Shown: positions 1 through 12,831, counted from the stretch's first letter. The stretch: DNA of 64,000 nucleotides from Panopea generosa (GCA_029582155.1 CM055909.1:42902967-42966966), one strand, 5' to 3'. A program made the numbers and translations. The notes: generated from the sequence alone by a model not told the origin.

Positions 1-1622
1 AAAATATGAAAAAAGCAGATCGTAACCCTTTACTTCATATAGACGCCTTTGGACTCCTCTAATATTGAAAGCATTATGGCGATCACATGGCGGAAGTTGA
101 AATATTTATTTAGGTCAAGTAAAAAAAATGCGATTTTCGTACCGATAACCCTTCGCCCCAGTTTTCTATGTTTTACTTTTATTTATTATTTTTAAAGTCT
201 ACTCGCAGCCAGTAAGAAGCAATTATTCACGTTCTAAATGGGATATTCTGAATAATGGGCACTCATTTAAATATTTACGCCCAATGTATTCGCAGCACTT
301 TTGTATTTAGGTTAAAAAGAGGTGAAATATTTGTAGGTCCTCTGTTTAGCAAAACGGAAAACACATAAGACTAAAAATACTACCAGCTATGTGTTTAAAA
401 AGACTTCATTGCTTTTAAATGTTAATTGATACAATTAAAAAAAAATCATAATTAATAGTATTGAATGTGTTCGACTTTTCAAGTCACGTGATTAAAGTGA
501 CCGTCTGCTCTGACGTCATATCCGCAATTTGAATTGTGTATTTAGATTGATATATTATTTACATGACTTTCTTTTTTTTAATGATTTCTATGGTCTTTTA
601 GTGAATATTATCAATTAGAACATTTTTTCAGAGGGAGGTGGAATTATTCAAACAAGTAAATAGAAATTTGCTTGTGAAATAACTGAACTCATTTATTGTT
701 TTGAATGTGTACGTTAGCATATCGAACCATGGTACTGCGAAGATATTGTTTATTTGTAAAATGTTAAAACTATAAGGCTATATTGAATATTTCGATCAGT
801 TTGGCGATTTAGTTTGATTTTTACAAGAAACTACTTTTATAGCGCGTTATTGCTGATATGCGTCATTCGGCTAAACAGTTATTATAGTATGCCTTCAATT
901 TAAACACTAAACGCCCGAGTAACTCGGTTCAGCGAGCGGATATGCTCTATAAATGTGAATATGTTTGTATACGCAATCTGCCATTGATATCATGCAACGT
1001 TGGCCTAGAAAGGTCAGTCTAAACAACTGCGGTGAATATAAAAGGGAATTTATCAGGATTTTTCAAAATTTGAAAGTGGCTATGAACATTTTTTCGAATG
1101 TAGCATGCATATATATAGATTCACTGATCCCGTATTGTCAAAAGGATATATATTGAAACATGCCAAAATAATGTATTGAAAAGGGATTTCCTAACTTGGG
1201 TTACGCGCCTACATTAGACTAAAATAGGTATCCCGCTTAAAACTGCAACATATTTCGTGACGTATTAGATGAGTCACGTGAATTCATTTTGATTCGTTAC
1301 ACAGGTTTACAAATATAAAACTTTTTTTCATCTGAGAAAAAGTCCGAAGGTCGTCTAGCAGTATTTAAGTGCTGTCTATTTTAGAAATGGAATTTCGTTT
1401 CAAGGTTATCACTCAGCTTTAAATATCGATTCGTTAATGAACATGAAGGTTGTGTCTGGAACGTCACATTTACATGAGTTATTTAGAACATACGTCTGTG
1501 AAATCTAACATGCACAAGTAACTTCTCGTCTAACACATCACGTGATGTTACACTGTTCTACGAGAGAAATGCACTTCTTGACAACTGAGCACATTACCAA
1601 TGGTTCTAAAAGTATCTTGTTT

Positions 1623-1674
<52 letters not shown>

Positions 1675-1947
1675 TCTTCGTCCAAATATGCAGGGGTGGG
1701 GGATGGGGTTGGCCAGATTGCTTTTTCACGCTCCTTCATTTTTTGCCAATTCTGCCAATTTGTTGTAGCAAATCAATACACTTTTTTAAACTATCATATC
1801 TTCATCCAACAGTACCCAATGTCATCCAACTTGACAGAACTCATGAAATATTCTCATGTCCTCACATGTTCAAAGGAATACGACCATATTAAGCATTTTC
1901 AACAAAATTAATGCTATATATAGCTTTATTATTTTGACGCAAGACTC
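1..1947. other. non-coding AT-rich stretch with (AT)24 microsatellite
   Basis: No convincing gene is visible. An uninterrupted AT dinucleotide run of about 24 units lies at 1625-1673. The short frames crossing it (Tyr-Ile repeats) only translate this run. The rest is AT-rich single-copy-looking sequence. Confidence 0.7.
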
Positions 1948-2897
1948 TTGCTACCGTCACTAAGGGGAGGCAATTGGTAAGTGAGACATGGATTCAACAC
2001 TTGCTACCTGGTAAGTGAGACATGGATTCAACATTTGCTACCGTCACAAAGTGGAGGTAATTGGTAAGTGAGACTTTGTTTCAACACTTGCTACCGCCAC
2101 TAAGGGTGGGGGATAATTGGTAAATGAGACTTTGGTTCAACATTTGCTACCGTCACTAAGGGGAAGTAATTGGTAAGTGAGACATGGATTCAACATTTGC
2201 TGCCGTCACTAAGGGGAAGTAATTGGTAAGTGAGACATGGATTCGACATTTGCTACCATCTCTAAGGGTAAGGTAATTGGTAAATGATACTTTGATTAAA
2301 TATTTGCTACCGTCACTAAAGGGAGGTTATTGGTAAGTGAGACATGGATTCAGCATTTGCTACCGTCACTAAGGGGAGGTAATTGGTAAATGAAACTTTG
2401 ATTCAACATTTGCTACCGTCACTTAAGGGGGGTGTAATTGGTAAATGAGACTTTGATTCAACATTTACTACCGTCACTAAGCGGAAGTGGGGGGTGTTAT
2501 TGGTCAATGAGACTTTGTTTTAACATTTGCTACCGTCACTATGGGAAGGGAGAGGTGTAATTGGTAAGTGAGAAATGGATTCAACATTTGCTACCGTCAC
2601 TATGGGGGTGGGGGTAATTGGTAAATGAGAATTTTATTCAACATTTGCTACCGTCACTAAGAGGGGGGGGGGGGGTAATTCGAAAATGAGACTTTGATTC
2701 AACATTTGCCACCGTCACTAAGGGGAGGTAATTGGTAAGTGAGACTTTGATTCAACATTTGCTACCGTCACAAAGGGGGAGGTAATTGGTATGTGAAACA
2801 TGGATTCAATTCAACATTTACTACCGTCACTAAGAGGTGGTGGGGGTAATTAGTAAGTGAGACTTTAATTCATTATTTGCTACCTTCACTAACTGGA
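1948..2897. repeat. minisatellite, ~52-bp unit, ~18 copies
   Basis: Degenerate head-to-tail repeats. Each unit carries ACATTTGCTACCGTCACTAA, then a variable G-rich segment (GGGGAGG, GGGGTGGGGG and similar), then TAATTGGTAAGTGAGAC. Unit length varies mostly through the G-run; at 2663-2675 it has grown to 13 consecutive G. There is no spacer pattern, so this is not CRISPR-like. Confidence 0.9.
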
Positions 2898-5200
2898 GAA
2901 TGTGGTATTTGAAATTTCCGCAAATACATAAAAATGATTTCTGCCGTTATGTTTTTGTTTTCTCTTTATACATTTGTGATGACTTGTAGCGTTTGGTGAA
3001 TTTTAGTCCAATGGGTACAGTTTGATATTGCAATCCACATATACAAATGTGTATGAACACACTTATTTTATCATTACGCAAATCGCGTGTGTGTTATCTT
3101 TAATATTAAATTGAATTAAATTTTCTTGTCAAAGTATCAAATATCTTCGTTAGTATTAATAAAACATTAAACAACACATTGACTCGATAATATTAAAGTA
3201 ACTACACGCGCTTCGTGTATGCTACAAAGGGAATACAAGCGGAGGATTCTTTTTTTGTAACGCATTATTAATGCGTGGTTTGGTTATAACGTGCGTACAC
3301 GTGGGAGTTAGTTTTGACAATTAAACCGACGCTATCATTATGGAATTAATAGGACTTCTACAGCTGCAATTAATTCACAGATCAGATTAGATGAATTACT
3401 ATAGGCGATGATCAGACGGCTCCCAAAACAATTTAGCATGTGATAAAATATGTATATACTGTGTTTGAAGGAAAGTTCATGGTTGACACATTTTACATTA
3501 GATGTCAAGGTCAATGTTACACAAACGTTAAGGTCCCACTTTTATGCAAAAAAAAAAGCATAAAATTGCGTGTCTTGTCTGAAAAGTCAGTCCATGAGTC
3601 TTGATAGTCAAGGGTACATCGCTACCTATTATAATTTTTATTTTCATAGACCATTTAGGAGGGTGGGAAGGGGGGGGGGGGGGGGGGTGCATGTGGCACT
3701 TACCAGTGACATTTCTTGTTTATATATAAGTTAAAGTACACTGGAATCGGTAAAATAAATGTCTTATTGTTTGAAAACTATGAAAACAACAACACCAAAG
3801 AATAAATCAAAGTTCGGTGTAGTTATGAATGTATTGCTGTTTGAAAAATCAGTTGTCCTTCCGTCCCAATTTTCGTTTCCTCTCAATAACTTCCACGTGC
3901 ATTAAATCTTTAAGCTGGTTGCCATCTGTACTGGCTTTATCATAGTTTGTCATATCAACGTCCTACGTATTTTAATTTCAAATAAGTGACTTTTTAATTT
4001 GAAGCATACCTTATCCCTTTATTTCATATGGACATCTTTGAACACTTCCAATATAGAAGGCTTTTGAAAAACAGCGTAGAACCAGTTCTGATTGGTCGTA
4101 ACGAGCAATCAGATCAAGTTCTGCATTGTTTTTTGCTCTATCAGAATAAAATGTATCAATTCATGGGAATTGACAATGTGTGGCTTTTGCGTTTGGAAGA
4201 GTCCAGTTAAAATATATTTGGAGTAAAGTGTTAAATACAGCCCTGACCATTGGCGATGTCCGCTGAAGCGACCATAAATGAAATGAGAAGGAAATATGCG
4301 ATATGGTTGATGGTTGACCATTGCTGTACAACAAAGGTTAATTGCCTTAATGCCAGAAATTGAGAGAAACTACATCATCTAGACATGACCATTAAGGATA
4401 ATATTAGATTAACTATGTACCGTATTCCAGATCATGGTATGAATATATTAACACGACCGTTCTTAATGCGAAATGTAATTAAGGTAAACACCAGATGGCT
4501 GATTAGTCTAATTGGCAAGCGTGATGGCTTTTATTGTCAGATTGTCAGATGACACATAGTGCCATGGGAATGTAAGAAAAGATTCAGTGACGACACAATA
4601 ACGTGCATGCATGTTTTTTTTTACTTAATACGCAGCATGAATATATATACGTTTTGGTGTTTATCTGTGTATTAAGATAGATGACCGCAGGTGAAATAAT
4701 GACGAAAGGAACATAAAATTATGTAAACAGACATCGTTGATTAAAACTAATGACAATATGAATACTATTCAAGTGTTTTATTACGGGCAAAGCCCCTTAG
4801 AGGTCGAAGGTCATTAATCAGACTTATTGTGACTACAGCCAACGCACATGAGCTCGAATTTTATTTTAAATTTTAGATTATGTTAATCTTCCGTCGCCAT
4901 CTTAGGTCGCGTTGTATGAGATCAGACGAGATAAAACCTATTTAAATAAGTGTTCAGCATCAATTGAAACAAATCGTTAAAAAAAAGATAATTTAATTCC
5001 AAATGCTTATTGCTAAAATATAATTTTAGCGTTTAATGAATCGGATGTTTGAAGACAAAAATTAAACGAAATGGAACGTTAGGTGGTCAAGAAGTCTATT
5101 TAAGCTTCTGACAGCCTCTAATTCGGGTCTAGTCCCATGACCCCAGTCCCTGGTATCACCCCAGTCATGTTTGATAAACCTTAATAAAAAACTACAGGTT
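2898..5200. other. non-coding stretch with an 18-G homopolymer
   Basis: No gene recognised. A run of 18 G at 3670-3687 could form a G-quadruplex and is probably variable in length. A 60-codon frame at 4028-4210 has no recognisable domain and no splice context, so it is not called as a gene. Confidence 0.6.
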
Positions 5201-5202
5201 TT

Positions 5203-5372
5203 TGATTGATTGATTGAATATTTAGCGTCATTTTTATGCCACCGAGGGCTAACAGACGATCAGTTAACCTAACCACTGTTTCCTAGGATTAACAAGTACT
5301 CGAGCACACCCCATCTTCGCAAGTAACTGATAACTTTCCCATTTGAATCAGTGGTGAGAGACGAATGGTAAA
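5203..5372 (-). mobile_element. SINE family 1 copy, 5'-truncated
   Basis: Minus-strand copy. Its 3' tail appears on the plus strand as GATTGATTGATTGAATATT at 5203-5221, followed by body motifs shared with the copies at 6660, 10524, 26936 and 61190, such as AACAGACGATCAGTTAACC and AGTACTCGAGCACACCCCAT. The tRNA-like head is missing, consistent with 5' truncation during target-primed reverse transcription. Confidence 0.75.
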
Positions 5373-5389
5373 AATACACAACTACGGGG

Positions 5390-5880
5390 AATTCTACGCC
5401 TGTTCCACAATTCACAATACTTAAACGCTTACCAAACTGTGACTTTATTCAACTTTCGCTAAAACAACTGACCGATCAATATGATCACTATACCATAATA
5501 GTACAAGCACGGAATAACTGTCTGTCCGACAATTCATAGCTGTCTAAGGTATTTGCTTCAATGTGACGTAATTCAACATCTGCTGTGATAACTGACCAAT
5601 CAGCATGCTCGTATGTGACTGCACTATAACAGTTCCTGGCGCAGATAGCTATGACCTAGTCTCCCGAATCAGGTCTATTTACCCCAAAATGAAAAGGCAG
5701 GGAAGTCCATGCTAGTCTTTCATTTCATAGCTATTAAACGCTTACTAAATTGTGACATCATTCAATGATTTTTCTTGGAGCCACTGACCAATCGACGTGC
5801 TTAAATCTGCTCAAATGACAGACCAAAGCAGATACGGCTGGGACCAAGTCTGAGCGAAAAGTGAGAAAAGAAGCTAACTA
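5390..5880 (+). repeat. dispersed repeat (called R1 here), three partial copies in tandem
   Basis: Three related segments, about 5393-5515, 5525-5640 and 5690-5830. Each contains variants of ACAATTCATAGC, AAACGCTTACnAAATTGTGAC, TGACGTNATTCA and ACTGACCAATCA. The same module occurs at 33575-33800 (plus) and 9130-9310 (minus). No coding capacity is seen, so it is probably a non-autonomous element. Confidence 0.65.
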
Positions 5881-6659
5881 AATTTAAAAGTAATGCCCAT
5901 CTCATCTTTTCTTGTGTTTACTGGTGAATGTCGTAATAAGAACTAATTTCGCTCTGTTCGGTTGCTGTGCAGTTTAAACTGTTGTTGTTGCATAAAAAAA
6001 GAAGAAAATATATTAGAAATAGAGAAATATGAGTAATAGAAAAAGCATTTTAGTTTCGATTTCAAAAGACTTCGCAGTAATTTGCACTGTTCCGTAAACG
6101 TTTGCACGATCTAATTTGCATAATTAATTCCTAAAGCATTTTCTAAACAACACTTTCGTCAACAAATCTACGCAAAAAAGGAACAGAAATGTCATCGGTA
6201 GTATTTTAGTTTTACAAGTGACCGTCTGCTTCGTGAAAGGGTGTAGGTAAATGAAAAAACCCGTGAAACGAGTACTTACCCAGTGTTTTTTTTTTGCTTA
6301 CCTTTTTTTTAAAAAAATACAGTGATGAATGTTCATTACACCACTTTAAATAGTGAAATGGGTTCCCAAAATCGTTATTTTATGATTATCTTGGGTTATG
6401 TTATATGCTCTGATTTAGGACCGTCTATTGTTTTCTGATATCCCTGATAAGCCTATTAGCATACATGTAATATCCCGTGTCCCTTTTTTTTGGTGACACC
6501 TTTAGCATCTATAGCAAAACGCAATGCCCTTAATTTAGCAAAAAAATAATTATTTTGATTCCCGATTGAGAAACAATAAAAGGTGTATAATGCATTTTGT
6601 AACTAAAACAAATAGATAAAACAAAAAGAAATTTATGTTTCTGGTGAATCTGATGTAGT
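5881..6659. other. non-coding stretch, nothing recognised
   Basis: AT-rich sequence with poly-T and poly-A runs near 6290-6317. No supported open frame, RNA gene or tandem repeat is seen. Confidence 0.6.
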
Positions 6660-6925
6660 TCAATTTTATATGTATTTTATGCTTTCGAGGCCTAACAGAC
6701 GATCAGTTAACCTGGGATCCTGAAAGGTAAACCAGTACTCGAGCACACCCCATCACTGCAAGCAGTAATGGATAACTTTCCCACTTGAATCAGCGGTGAT
6801 AGACGAATGATAATGAGACACAATGTCGTATATCGATCATCGCGGAGACTGTTTCCGGGTGGGGATTTGAACTCACGATCCCTGAATTGATAGTCAGACG
6901 CGTAACCGACTGAGCTAATCGGGCC
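6660..6925 (-). mobile_element. SINE family 1, near full length (tRNA-derived)
   Basis: Read on the minus strand it begins GGCCCGATTAGCTCAGTCGG, a good tRNA box A region. A box B-like GAGTTCAAATCCCC follows about 50 nt later, giving an internal Pol III promoter. The body then matches the other family members (GGTTAACTGATCGTCTGTTA). The head does not close into a tRNA cloverleaf, so this is a SINE and not a tRNA gene. Confidence 0.85.
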
Positions 6926-6983
6926 AGGCTGATGACAATGGACACACTCTATCTGTCTATCGATATATACCTATTCAGAATTA

Positions 6984-7031
6984 CAGCGCCTCCCCCACCC
7001 CCACCCCCCCCCCCCCCCCCCCCCCCCCCCC
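6984..7031. repeat. poly-C tract
   Basis: Imperfect then pure C run (CCCCCACCCCCACCCCC and onward), ending at 7031. The polyproline frame over it is an artefact. The complementary strand is a long G-tract with G-quadruplex potential. Confidence 0.9.
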
Positions 7032-7928
7032 TTAACCCCCTCCCAGCCCAACCCCAATACTTTCTTTGTTCCGTTCTGTATTTCGGAATCCTTTTGTCAC
7101 ATATTATCATATTGCTACTTTATTATGTACCTTGTGGGTTACAGCTGACGTGAAGGTGTTTCCCTAACCAGTATTGGCATTTACCTGTTTTACCACGCGT
7201 GTGGCTAAAAAAGACACCACGTTACCAAAAAAAAGATCATCTGCAATCATGATAAAGTAAACATAATCATTTCCAGCAGTATAATCAAATAAAACAACAG
7301 CCCATGTCGGCAAGTGTTACGAGTGTCAATTCTCTGGGAAGGCGAGAAATGCGTGCCTTCATTCAATCACCAAATTGCAAACTTTTACGGATCCATTTTG
7401 ACGCTCACGCGTTGATTGCGTTCGGCGATAAGTTACTTGTTCGAAGCGGTCGTATAACTGCGGCCAGGGGAATCTTAAATACAATATTTGACGTTTTCGC
7501 ATTAATCTTTAATAAATTTCTCTCAGTTCAATATAAACAGATTTGAAATTGAACGGATCCCTTGGGACACTTTTGTTTTCATTTTTGTGTTTTATTTCTT
7601 GTCATTTTGGTCAGATTTGTTGAAACATATTGCCATCAAATTAAATATATTTGTCATGTCTTCCCCGTAGATGGTCTTCGGTTGGAATATTTTATATCTA
7701 GCTGTTGATGTCCATAAACAATCAGCTTTTATTTTTTTTATCTTTACGAGTTTGTGTTTATTTTATCAGAGGGATGTATATTGTCTAAATGTATTTTGTT
7801 TAAATCTCCAAAGTGAATTTAAACGTTTTGTCCAGACATTTCCATCTGTTTTTCATGATTCTGATATAAATTCTATTTTCTAACTAAATAAAACGTTGAT
7901 TTTTTTTGATTTTTTTTGTGGGAGAGGG
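7032..7928. other. non-coding stretch between poly-C and TTTG repeats
   Basis: Two frames of 70-80 codons (7304-7546 and 7671-7883) have no recognisable domain, no clear splice sites and low-complexity Phe-rich composition. They are not called as genes. Confidence 0.5.
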
Positions 7929-7929
7929 T

Positions 7930-7967
7930 GTTTGTTTGTTTGTTTGTTTGTTTGTTTGTTTGTTTGT
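7930..7967. repeat. (TTTG)n microsatellite
   Basis: About nine perfect TTTG units, followed by GTGCGTGCGTGCATG. Confidence 0.95.
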
Positions 7968-8061
7968 GCGTGCGTGCATGTGTGTTTTGTTTTAGCTCGC
8001 CATTAACATGATAAAAGCTTTTATATATTCACAGTTTTCATCACCTATCCATTGTGTTTAA

Positions 8062-8450
8062 TAATGCTTGATATAGGGGTATTAAATAATACCTGATAAA
8101 GGGAGGTTTAATAATGTCTAACAGAGGGTTGTTAAATTATATCGGATAGAGGGATATTTAATTATGTCTGATAGAGGGATGTTTACTAATGCCTGATAGA
8201 GGGAAACATTATTTATGTCTGATAGAGTGATGTTTAATAATGTCTAATAGAGGGTTGTTAAATTATGTCTGATAGAGGGATGTTTAATTATGTCTGATAG
8301 AGGGATGTTTACTAATGTCTGATAGAGGGATGTTTAATTATGTCTGATAGAGGGATGTTAACTAATGTCTGATAGAGGGATGTTAAATAATGTCTGATAG
8401 AGGGGTGTTTAATAATGCTTGATAGAGGGATGTTTAATAATGCCTGATAT
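8062..8450. repeat. minisatellite, 24-bp unit, ~16 copies
   Basis: Head-to-tail copies of a unit containing TGTCTGATAGAGGGATGTTT plus AATAA/ACTA. Substitutions are common and the unit length is stable. Confidence 0.9.
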
Positions 8451-8854
8451 CTGATCAAGTTTAAGTGTTATTTTTTTTCCCGAAAGTTCCCAGGTACATA
8501 ACGATACCGTATTTAGCTGACTGTTTGTGTATTGAAAGTTTTTTCAATTGGAGACACCGCACTGACCTCATTTCCATATAGAAACCCCTTGTGTGCAGTA
8601 AACATGTATTTACGTCCATATGGTCGGTGCTTTTTCTATTCATGTTTAATATGCCAAAAATAAAAAAAATTAAGTTTTAAGAATCGTATTACCAGTATGA
8701 TTAGGGATATTTCGGTTGTAATCTTACATAATCTAAAGAACGGCAATTTCAATATCAGACAGAAGGTAGCTTTATATGCGTTTGTCGTTTTCGATATTTA
8801 GAATTCCCTGCTTTTTCAATGGGATTGAATAGACCTGATTCGAATGATATCAGA

Positions 8855-9111
8855 CATATACTGTACGGAACAGCTAACCCGCCACCTTAGTATTGCCAAT
8901 ATCTTCATCAAAATAGTGAATAGCGTTATCAAAGTGTGTATATAACATTTAATTTAACAGAATGTATTTAATATTTGAACATAGCCCAAATGTCCATTCG
9001 AATTCATATCCAAATTTCAAGACAATTGCTTTGCTACATTTTGAGAAAATACATAAATTGCTGGGTGTATACAATGTCATGTGGCGGGTTAGCTGTTCTG
9101 TTCGGTATATG
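8855..9111. repeat. imperfect inverted repeat, 31-bp arms
   Basis: Left arm 8855-8885 (core AACAGCTAACCCGCCAC) and right arm 9081-9111 (core GTGGCGGGTTAGCTGTT) match at 28 of 31 positions and enclose about 195 bp. This resembles a small palindromic element or foldback MITE. No target duplication was identified. Confidence 0.65.
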
Positions 9112-9129
9112 TAAGGACTGAGATAGACT

Positions 9130-9310
9130 GGGATAGAAACCGTCATAGCTATCACCGCAAGGTACCATTACATTGCAGTGACATACGAGCATGCTGATTG
9201 GTCAGTTATGTCAGCGAATGTTAGATGACGTCACAGTGTGTATGAATTGTTGCATTGTGGTATAACACACCTGAATTAGACTAGAACGAACTCTTGTCTC
9301 CTCGCTTGGA
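9130..9310 (-). repeat. R1 dispersed repeat copy, minus orientation
   Basis: Reading the minus strand shows the same module order as 5390-5880: ACAATTCATAC, TGTGACGTCATCTAACATTC, AACTGACCAATCAGCATGCT. This copy carries a perfect CRE palindrome, TGACGTCA. Confidence 0.65.
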
Positions 9311-10523
9311 TCCGTGACATAGAAGTTAGATAGTAAATTTAATGTATATTCTTAGGAGTACAAACAACGATAAATAAAATAACATCTAGAGAAATATGAC
9401 GTATTTGGACTATAGTTGACTAGTTGAACTTTCTAGATATTGATGTTGTAGATACGTGCACAGCCTGGGAACTTTGGGAACATTAAACTGTTTCACATTA
9501 TGTGAACGGTGCATGTAATATATATTCTCGAATTTTACTTTTGAAAGTTAAATAATGGATAAATAATCGATAATCGACCAGTCTGTCCATTCAATAATCG
9601 ATTATGCTTTTTGGGTTCAATTCCCAACACTAACTTGTGTGATAATTCTCTATATAACCAAATACGCTTTACTCATCCAGTTTCTTATTCGTGAATGGAT
9701 AAACTTGCATTATTGCATAAAACATTTCCCAGTATATTTAAAGTGTTTCTTTCTTAGAATTAAACTTGATACTTATTATATGCTATTTTTTTTAGGGAGG
9801 GGCGTGTTGTAGTAGCCGCAGTGATTCTATTTATAACTCAGACCACGCCTTCATATCTCATGGTAACGGATTACAATGAACACGATTGCACCTGCAAATA
9901 ACATGAATACACAACGCATATCTGGGTGTGAGTTCAAGTTTTTAGCCGGGATTTATGCCAATGGCTAGCCCTGCCGGCGTGATCTAAGATTTACAGACTT
10001 GTTTACCGCCAAAATGATCATAAGCACGCGACAGGGATTACTTTTTATTCGTAGATTTATTTTATCATGTATTTCATAATTACAACTAATCAAACAATAA
10101 CACAATATTGTGGACATTGTATTTTGTAATTTTTTCATTTATATACATGTATAACATAAAATAAATCAAACGCTACGATATTACAAAAAATATCAATTAA
10201 ATTAGTCAGGCGTATGAATATTCATTAAGCTCCGAATAGCAGTATTGATTTTAGGATTGATTCTATAAAATATCTTGCTATTTACTCAACTAAACAGCTC
10301 ATTAAAATTACGTGTTCACGTGATTTGGGGGTATGTTTATGAATACACTAAAGCTGGTTTTCATTTTGGGTAGCATTCTACGAAAATTAATGCCGATTTT
10401 TAACATTTATTCAGAAAACGTGGAAACTGACCTCAGCGTACAAATAGTCTCAATATATTTTTAGATCCGCCTATTTACATCATTTAGGTCGTGAGGCGTT
10501 TTAACCTTAACACCAATGTCTAT
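9311..10523. other. non-coding stretch with a repeat-end signature near 9620
   Basis: No gene seen. ATAATCGATAATCGA-type sequence at 9563-9603 is followed by ATTCCCAACACTA (9620-9632), the same ending found next to the 27-bp array at 30756-30768. This suggests a second copy of one dispersed element. Confidence 0.5.
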
Positions 10524-11050
10524 CCGGGTTCGATTGGCTCAATCTCGTCTTAATGTATATCTAGGGGTCATGAGTTCGAAACCCCGCCCGGCCACAGTCT
10601 CCGTCGTGATTGATTTACGGCATTGCGTCCAATTGTCATTCGTCTCTCACCGCTGATTGAAGTGGAAAAGTTATCCGTTACTTGCTGAGATGGATGTGCT
10701 CGAACAGTGGTTAAACGCCCAGGACCTAAATTCATCAATATTTTGAGACTGAGATTCAGACTCAGACTCAAATTGTCAAAACTTTAAGATTCAAATAGTA
10801 TCTATTAAACAAGCAGATTACTAGTTTTATTTGTACAAACAAGCAGTTTTAATTATTATTTAACAGAAAATGTTACATAATCGCATTTCTTACCTACAAT
10901 TGTATGTCTACAGGGTTTTACAAAACTGTAAGATTTGAGTCCGAGTCCAATTGTTGATGAATTTAGGCCAAGGGCCCCATGAAAGAGTGGTAAGATGTAC
11001 TGATCGTCTGTTAGCCATCGATGACATGAAAAATGACGCTAACTTTTAAA
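10524..11050 (+). mobile_element. SINE family 1 copy interrupted by a MITE
   Basis: Plus-strand copy. The tRNA-like head is at about 10524-10585, with TTGGCTCAATCTCG and GAGTTCGAAACCCC. The body runs to about 10724, is interrupted by an inverted-repeat element (10725-10967) and resumes at 10968 with GAAAGAGTGG, ACTGATCGTCTGTTAG and the 3' region. The nesting shows the SINE inserted first. Confidence 0.75.
10725..10967. mobile_element. MITE-like element with terminal inverted repeats
   Basis: The element begins CCTAAATTCATCAA and ends TTGATGAATTTAGG, which are exact inverted copies. It is 243 bp long with no coding capacity. Flanks CCCAGGA and CCAAGGG are only a loose match, so the target duplication, and therefore the superfamily, is uncertain. 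It sits inside a SINE, whose flanking halves define its ends. Confidence 0.7.
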
Positions 11051-11319
11051 ACAAATGGAAAAAAAAACGCATTGAAATTTGAATACAGTAATCTTGAATA
11101 GTTCGTGTTTAAGAGCTATTTATTTTCCAAGATGCAGTTCACACGAAAGTTGTAACATTTTGTCGGTCTTTTTTATGTTTATTTAGGATTTGGCACTGAC
11201 AAATGTGTGAAATTGAACAGACTCGATAACATCGAATCTGCCATTTTCTTCATTTTTTTTTTGCTTTCTTGACTTCAGAAAATATATTTTATTGGATCGT
11301 ATTGCAATCTCAGTGGTCC

Positions 11320-11475
11320 TCCGTGACTGGGTAGGCGAAGGCGCTTTCGTCCAGTAACGGCCACTTACCGCTCACCGCTGAGATCGTGGGTTCGAATCTA
11401 GCTCGGTCAAAAAGGATGTGAGACAGTTTACCAGTTACTTGCGAAAGAGCCGCATTTCTACTAAGTTGATTCAAT
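11320..11475 (+). mobile_element. SINE family 2 copy
   Basis: Contains CACCGCTGAGATCGTGGGTT followed by CGAATCTAGCTCGGTC, a box B-like region, then GTTACTTGCGAAAGAGCCG. A related copy lies on the minus strand at 39287-39440. Immediately after it a ~36-bp segment (TTTCTACTAAGTTGATTCAA and onward) is directly duplicated at 11453-11520. Confidence 0.55.
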
Positions 11476-11520
11476 CTGAGGTATTTCTACTAAGTTGATT
11501 CAATCTGAGGTATTTCTACA

Positions 11521-12410
11521 TAAATTGGAAATGCTATGTATTATAAAATGACAATAACCCAATTGAAGTGTTACAATAAATGGCCCTGAGAAATAAATAG
11601 TGAAACGCTTGTATGATGTTTATGCCGTCTATTCTTATTAATCATGGATATTTACATGAAAGAAATATAACTAACAAGTATGTCTTATTTAAATAAAATC
11701 AGAATTTGTAATAAACATTATTTCTTTAATGAAACTGTTTCAATCCAAATATTGTTTTATTAAGTTTTGTTTAACAGACATCTTATTATTAATTACATTA
11801 TTACAATGATAGAAAATAACAAATAGATTATCTTAGAAATAAATAGTGAAACGCTTGCCGTCTATTGTCAAGCGCGATACATCAAGCGTTTATATAAAAA
11901 TCATGGGTGTTGTCATGACTTGCAAAGCTTACAGTTATCTTTATTTGCATAATCGGAAGTGATATTAGCACTGACCAAATATTTTCATCAAGACAATTTA
12001 GAGACATACCATATATCGCAATTTATATTTAAACTAGTTTTGTTTACTAAATGTTGCTGTTGCAGAAGAAACAATATCACTACCGCCAGTGTTAACTTGT
12101 ATACTGTAATTTTGAAATTTGCGACCGTGTATAAGGTTTTAAATGGTCGCAAATATTTTTAACCTAACCGTTTTCTAACGCACTTATACGATTTTTTTTC
12201 ATTTAAATTATCAACATTCATTAAATATTTTGTTATATACTCTTATGAATTGAATTATTTCTATTAGATGACTATATGTTTATATTGATTGTATATTGTA
12301 TCAATTATGATGATGTACTGTGCACAAATCCTTATAAAATACATGTTGTGTTCTGTTCTTAATTTAATCCCAGAAAACCCAAATTTGTACGTCTATATCA
12401 TGTTGTTGCA
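11521..12410. other. non-coding stretch
   Basis: No gene supported. The segment AGAAATAAATAGTGAAACGC occurs at about 11590 and again at 11834, a diverged local duplication about 250 bp apart. The frame at 11959-12162 starts at GTG and is not credible as a gene. Confidence 0.55.
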
Positions 12411-12831
12411 GATAGATAGATAGATATTTCTTTATTTAAGTCTCATCATGGTTAATACACAGTATATACATTAAATTAAACATTATATTTAACAGTTAAC
12501 CATGCCATTCTATAAAGAATTATAAGAGACTATATTACATGTAAAACATATCAATACATATTTTAAACCAATTTGTCACAATTAATAATACTTGTTGTTT
12601 ATATATTTACTGATAACCTTAATGACTAGCAAACATACTTGCAGAATAGCACATATAACACACCACGTTTTAACATATATATACACAGTAAAAAATGAGA
12701 GGCCGGTGCTAATCTTGACATATTGTCTAAAATGTTATTAAAATTATATAAGATTACGATGTGAGGAGGAAAGGAAATGCTAACGCATCTGCTACTTAAA
12801 GCTTAAAAAATATTTTAAAAAATCGAATATC

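Noticed and set aside
1542..1911. Frames with Tyr-Ile repeats on both strands
   Set aside because: These are translations of the AT dinucleotide run.
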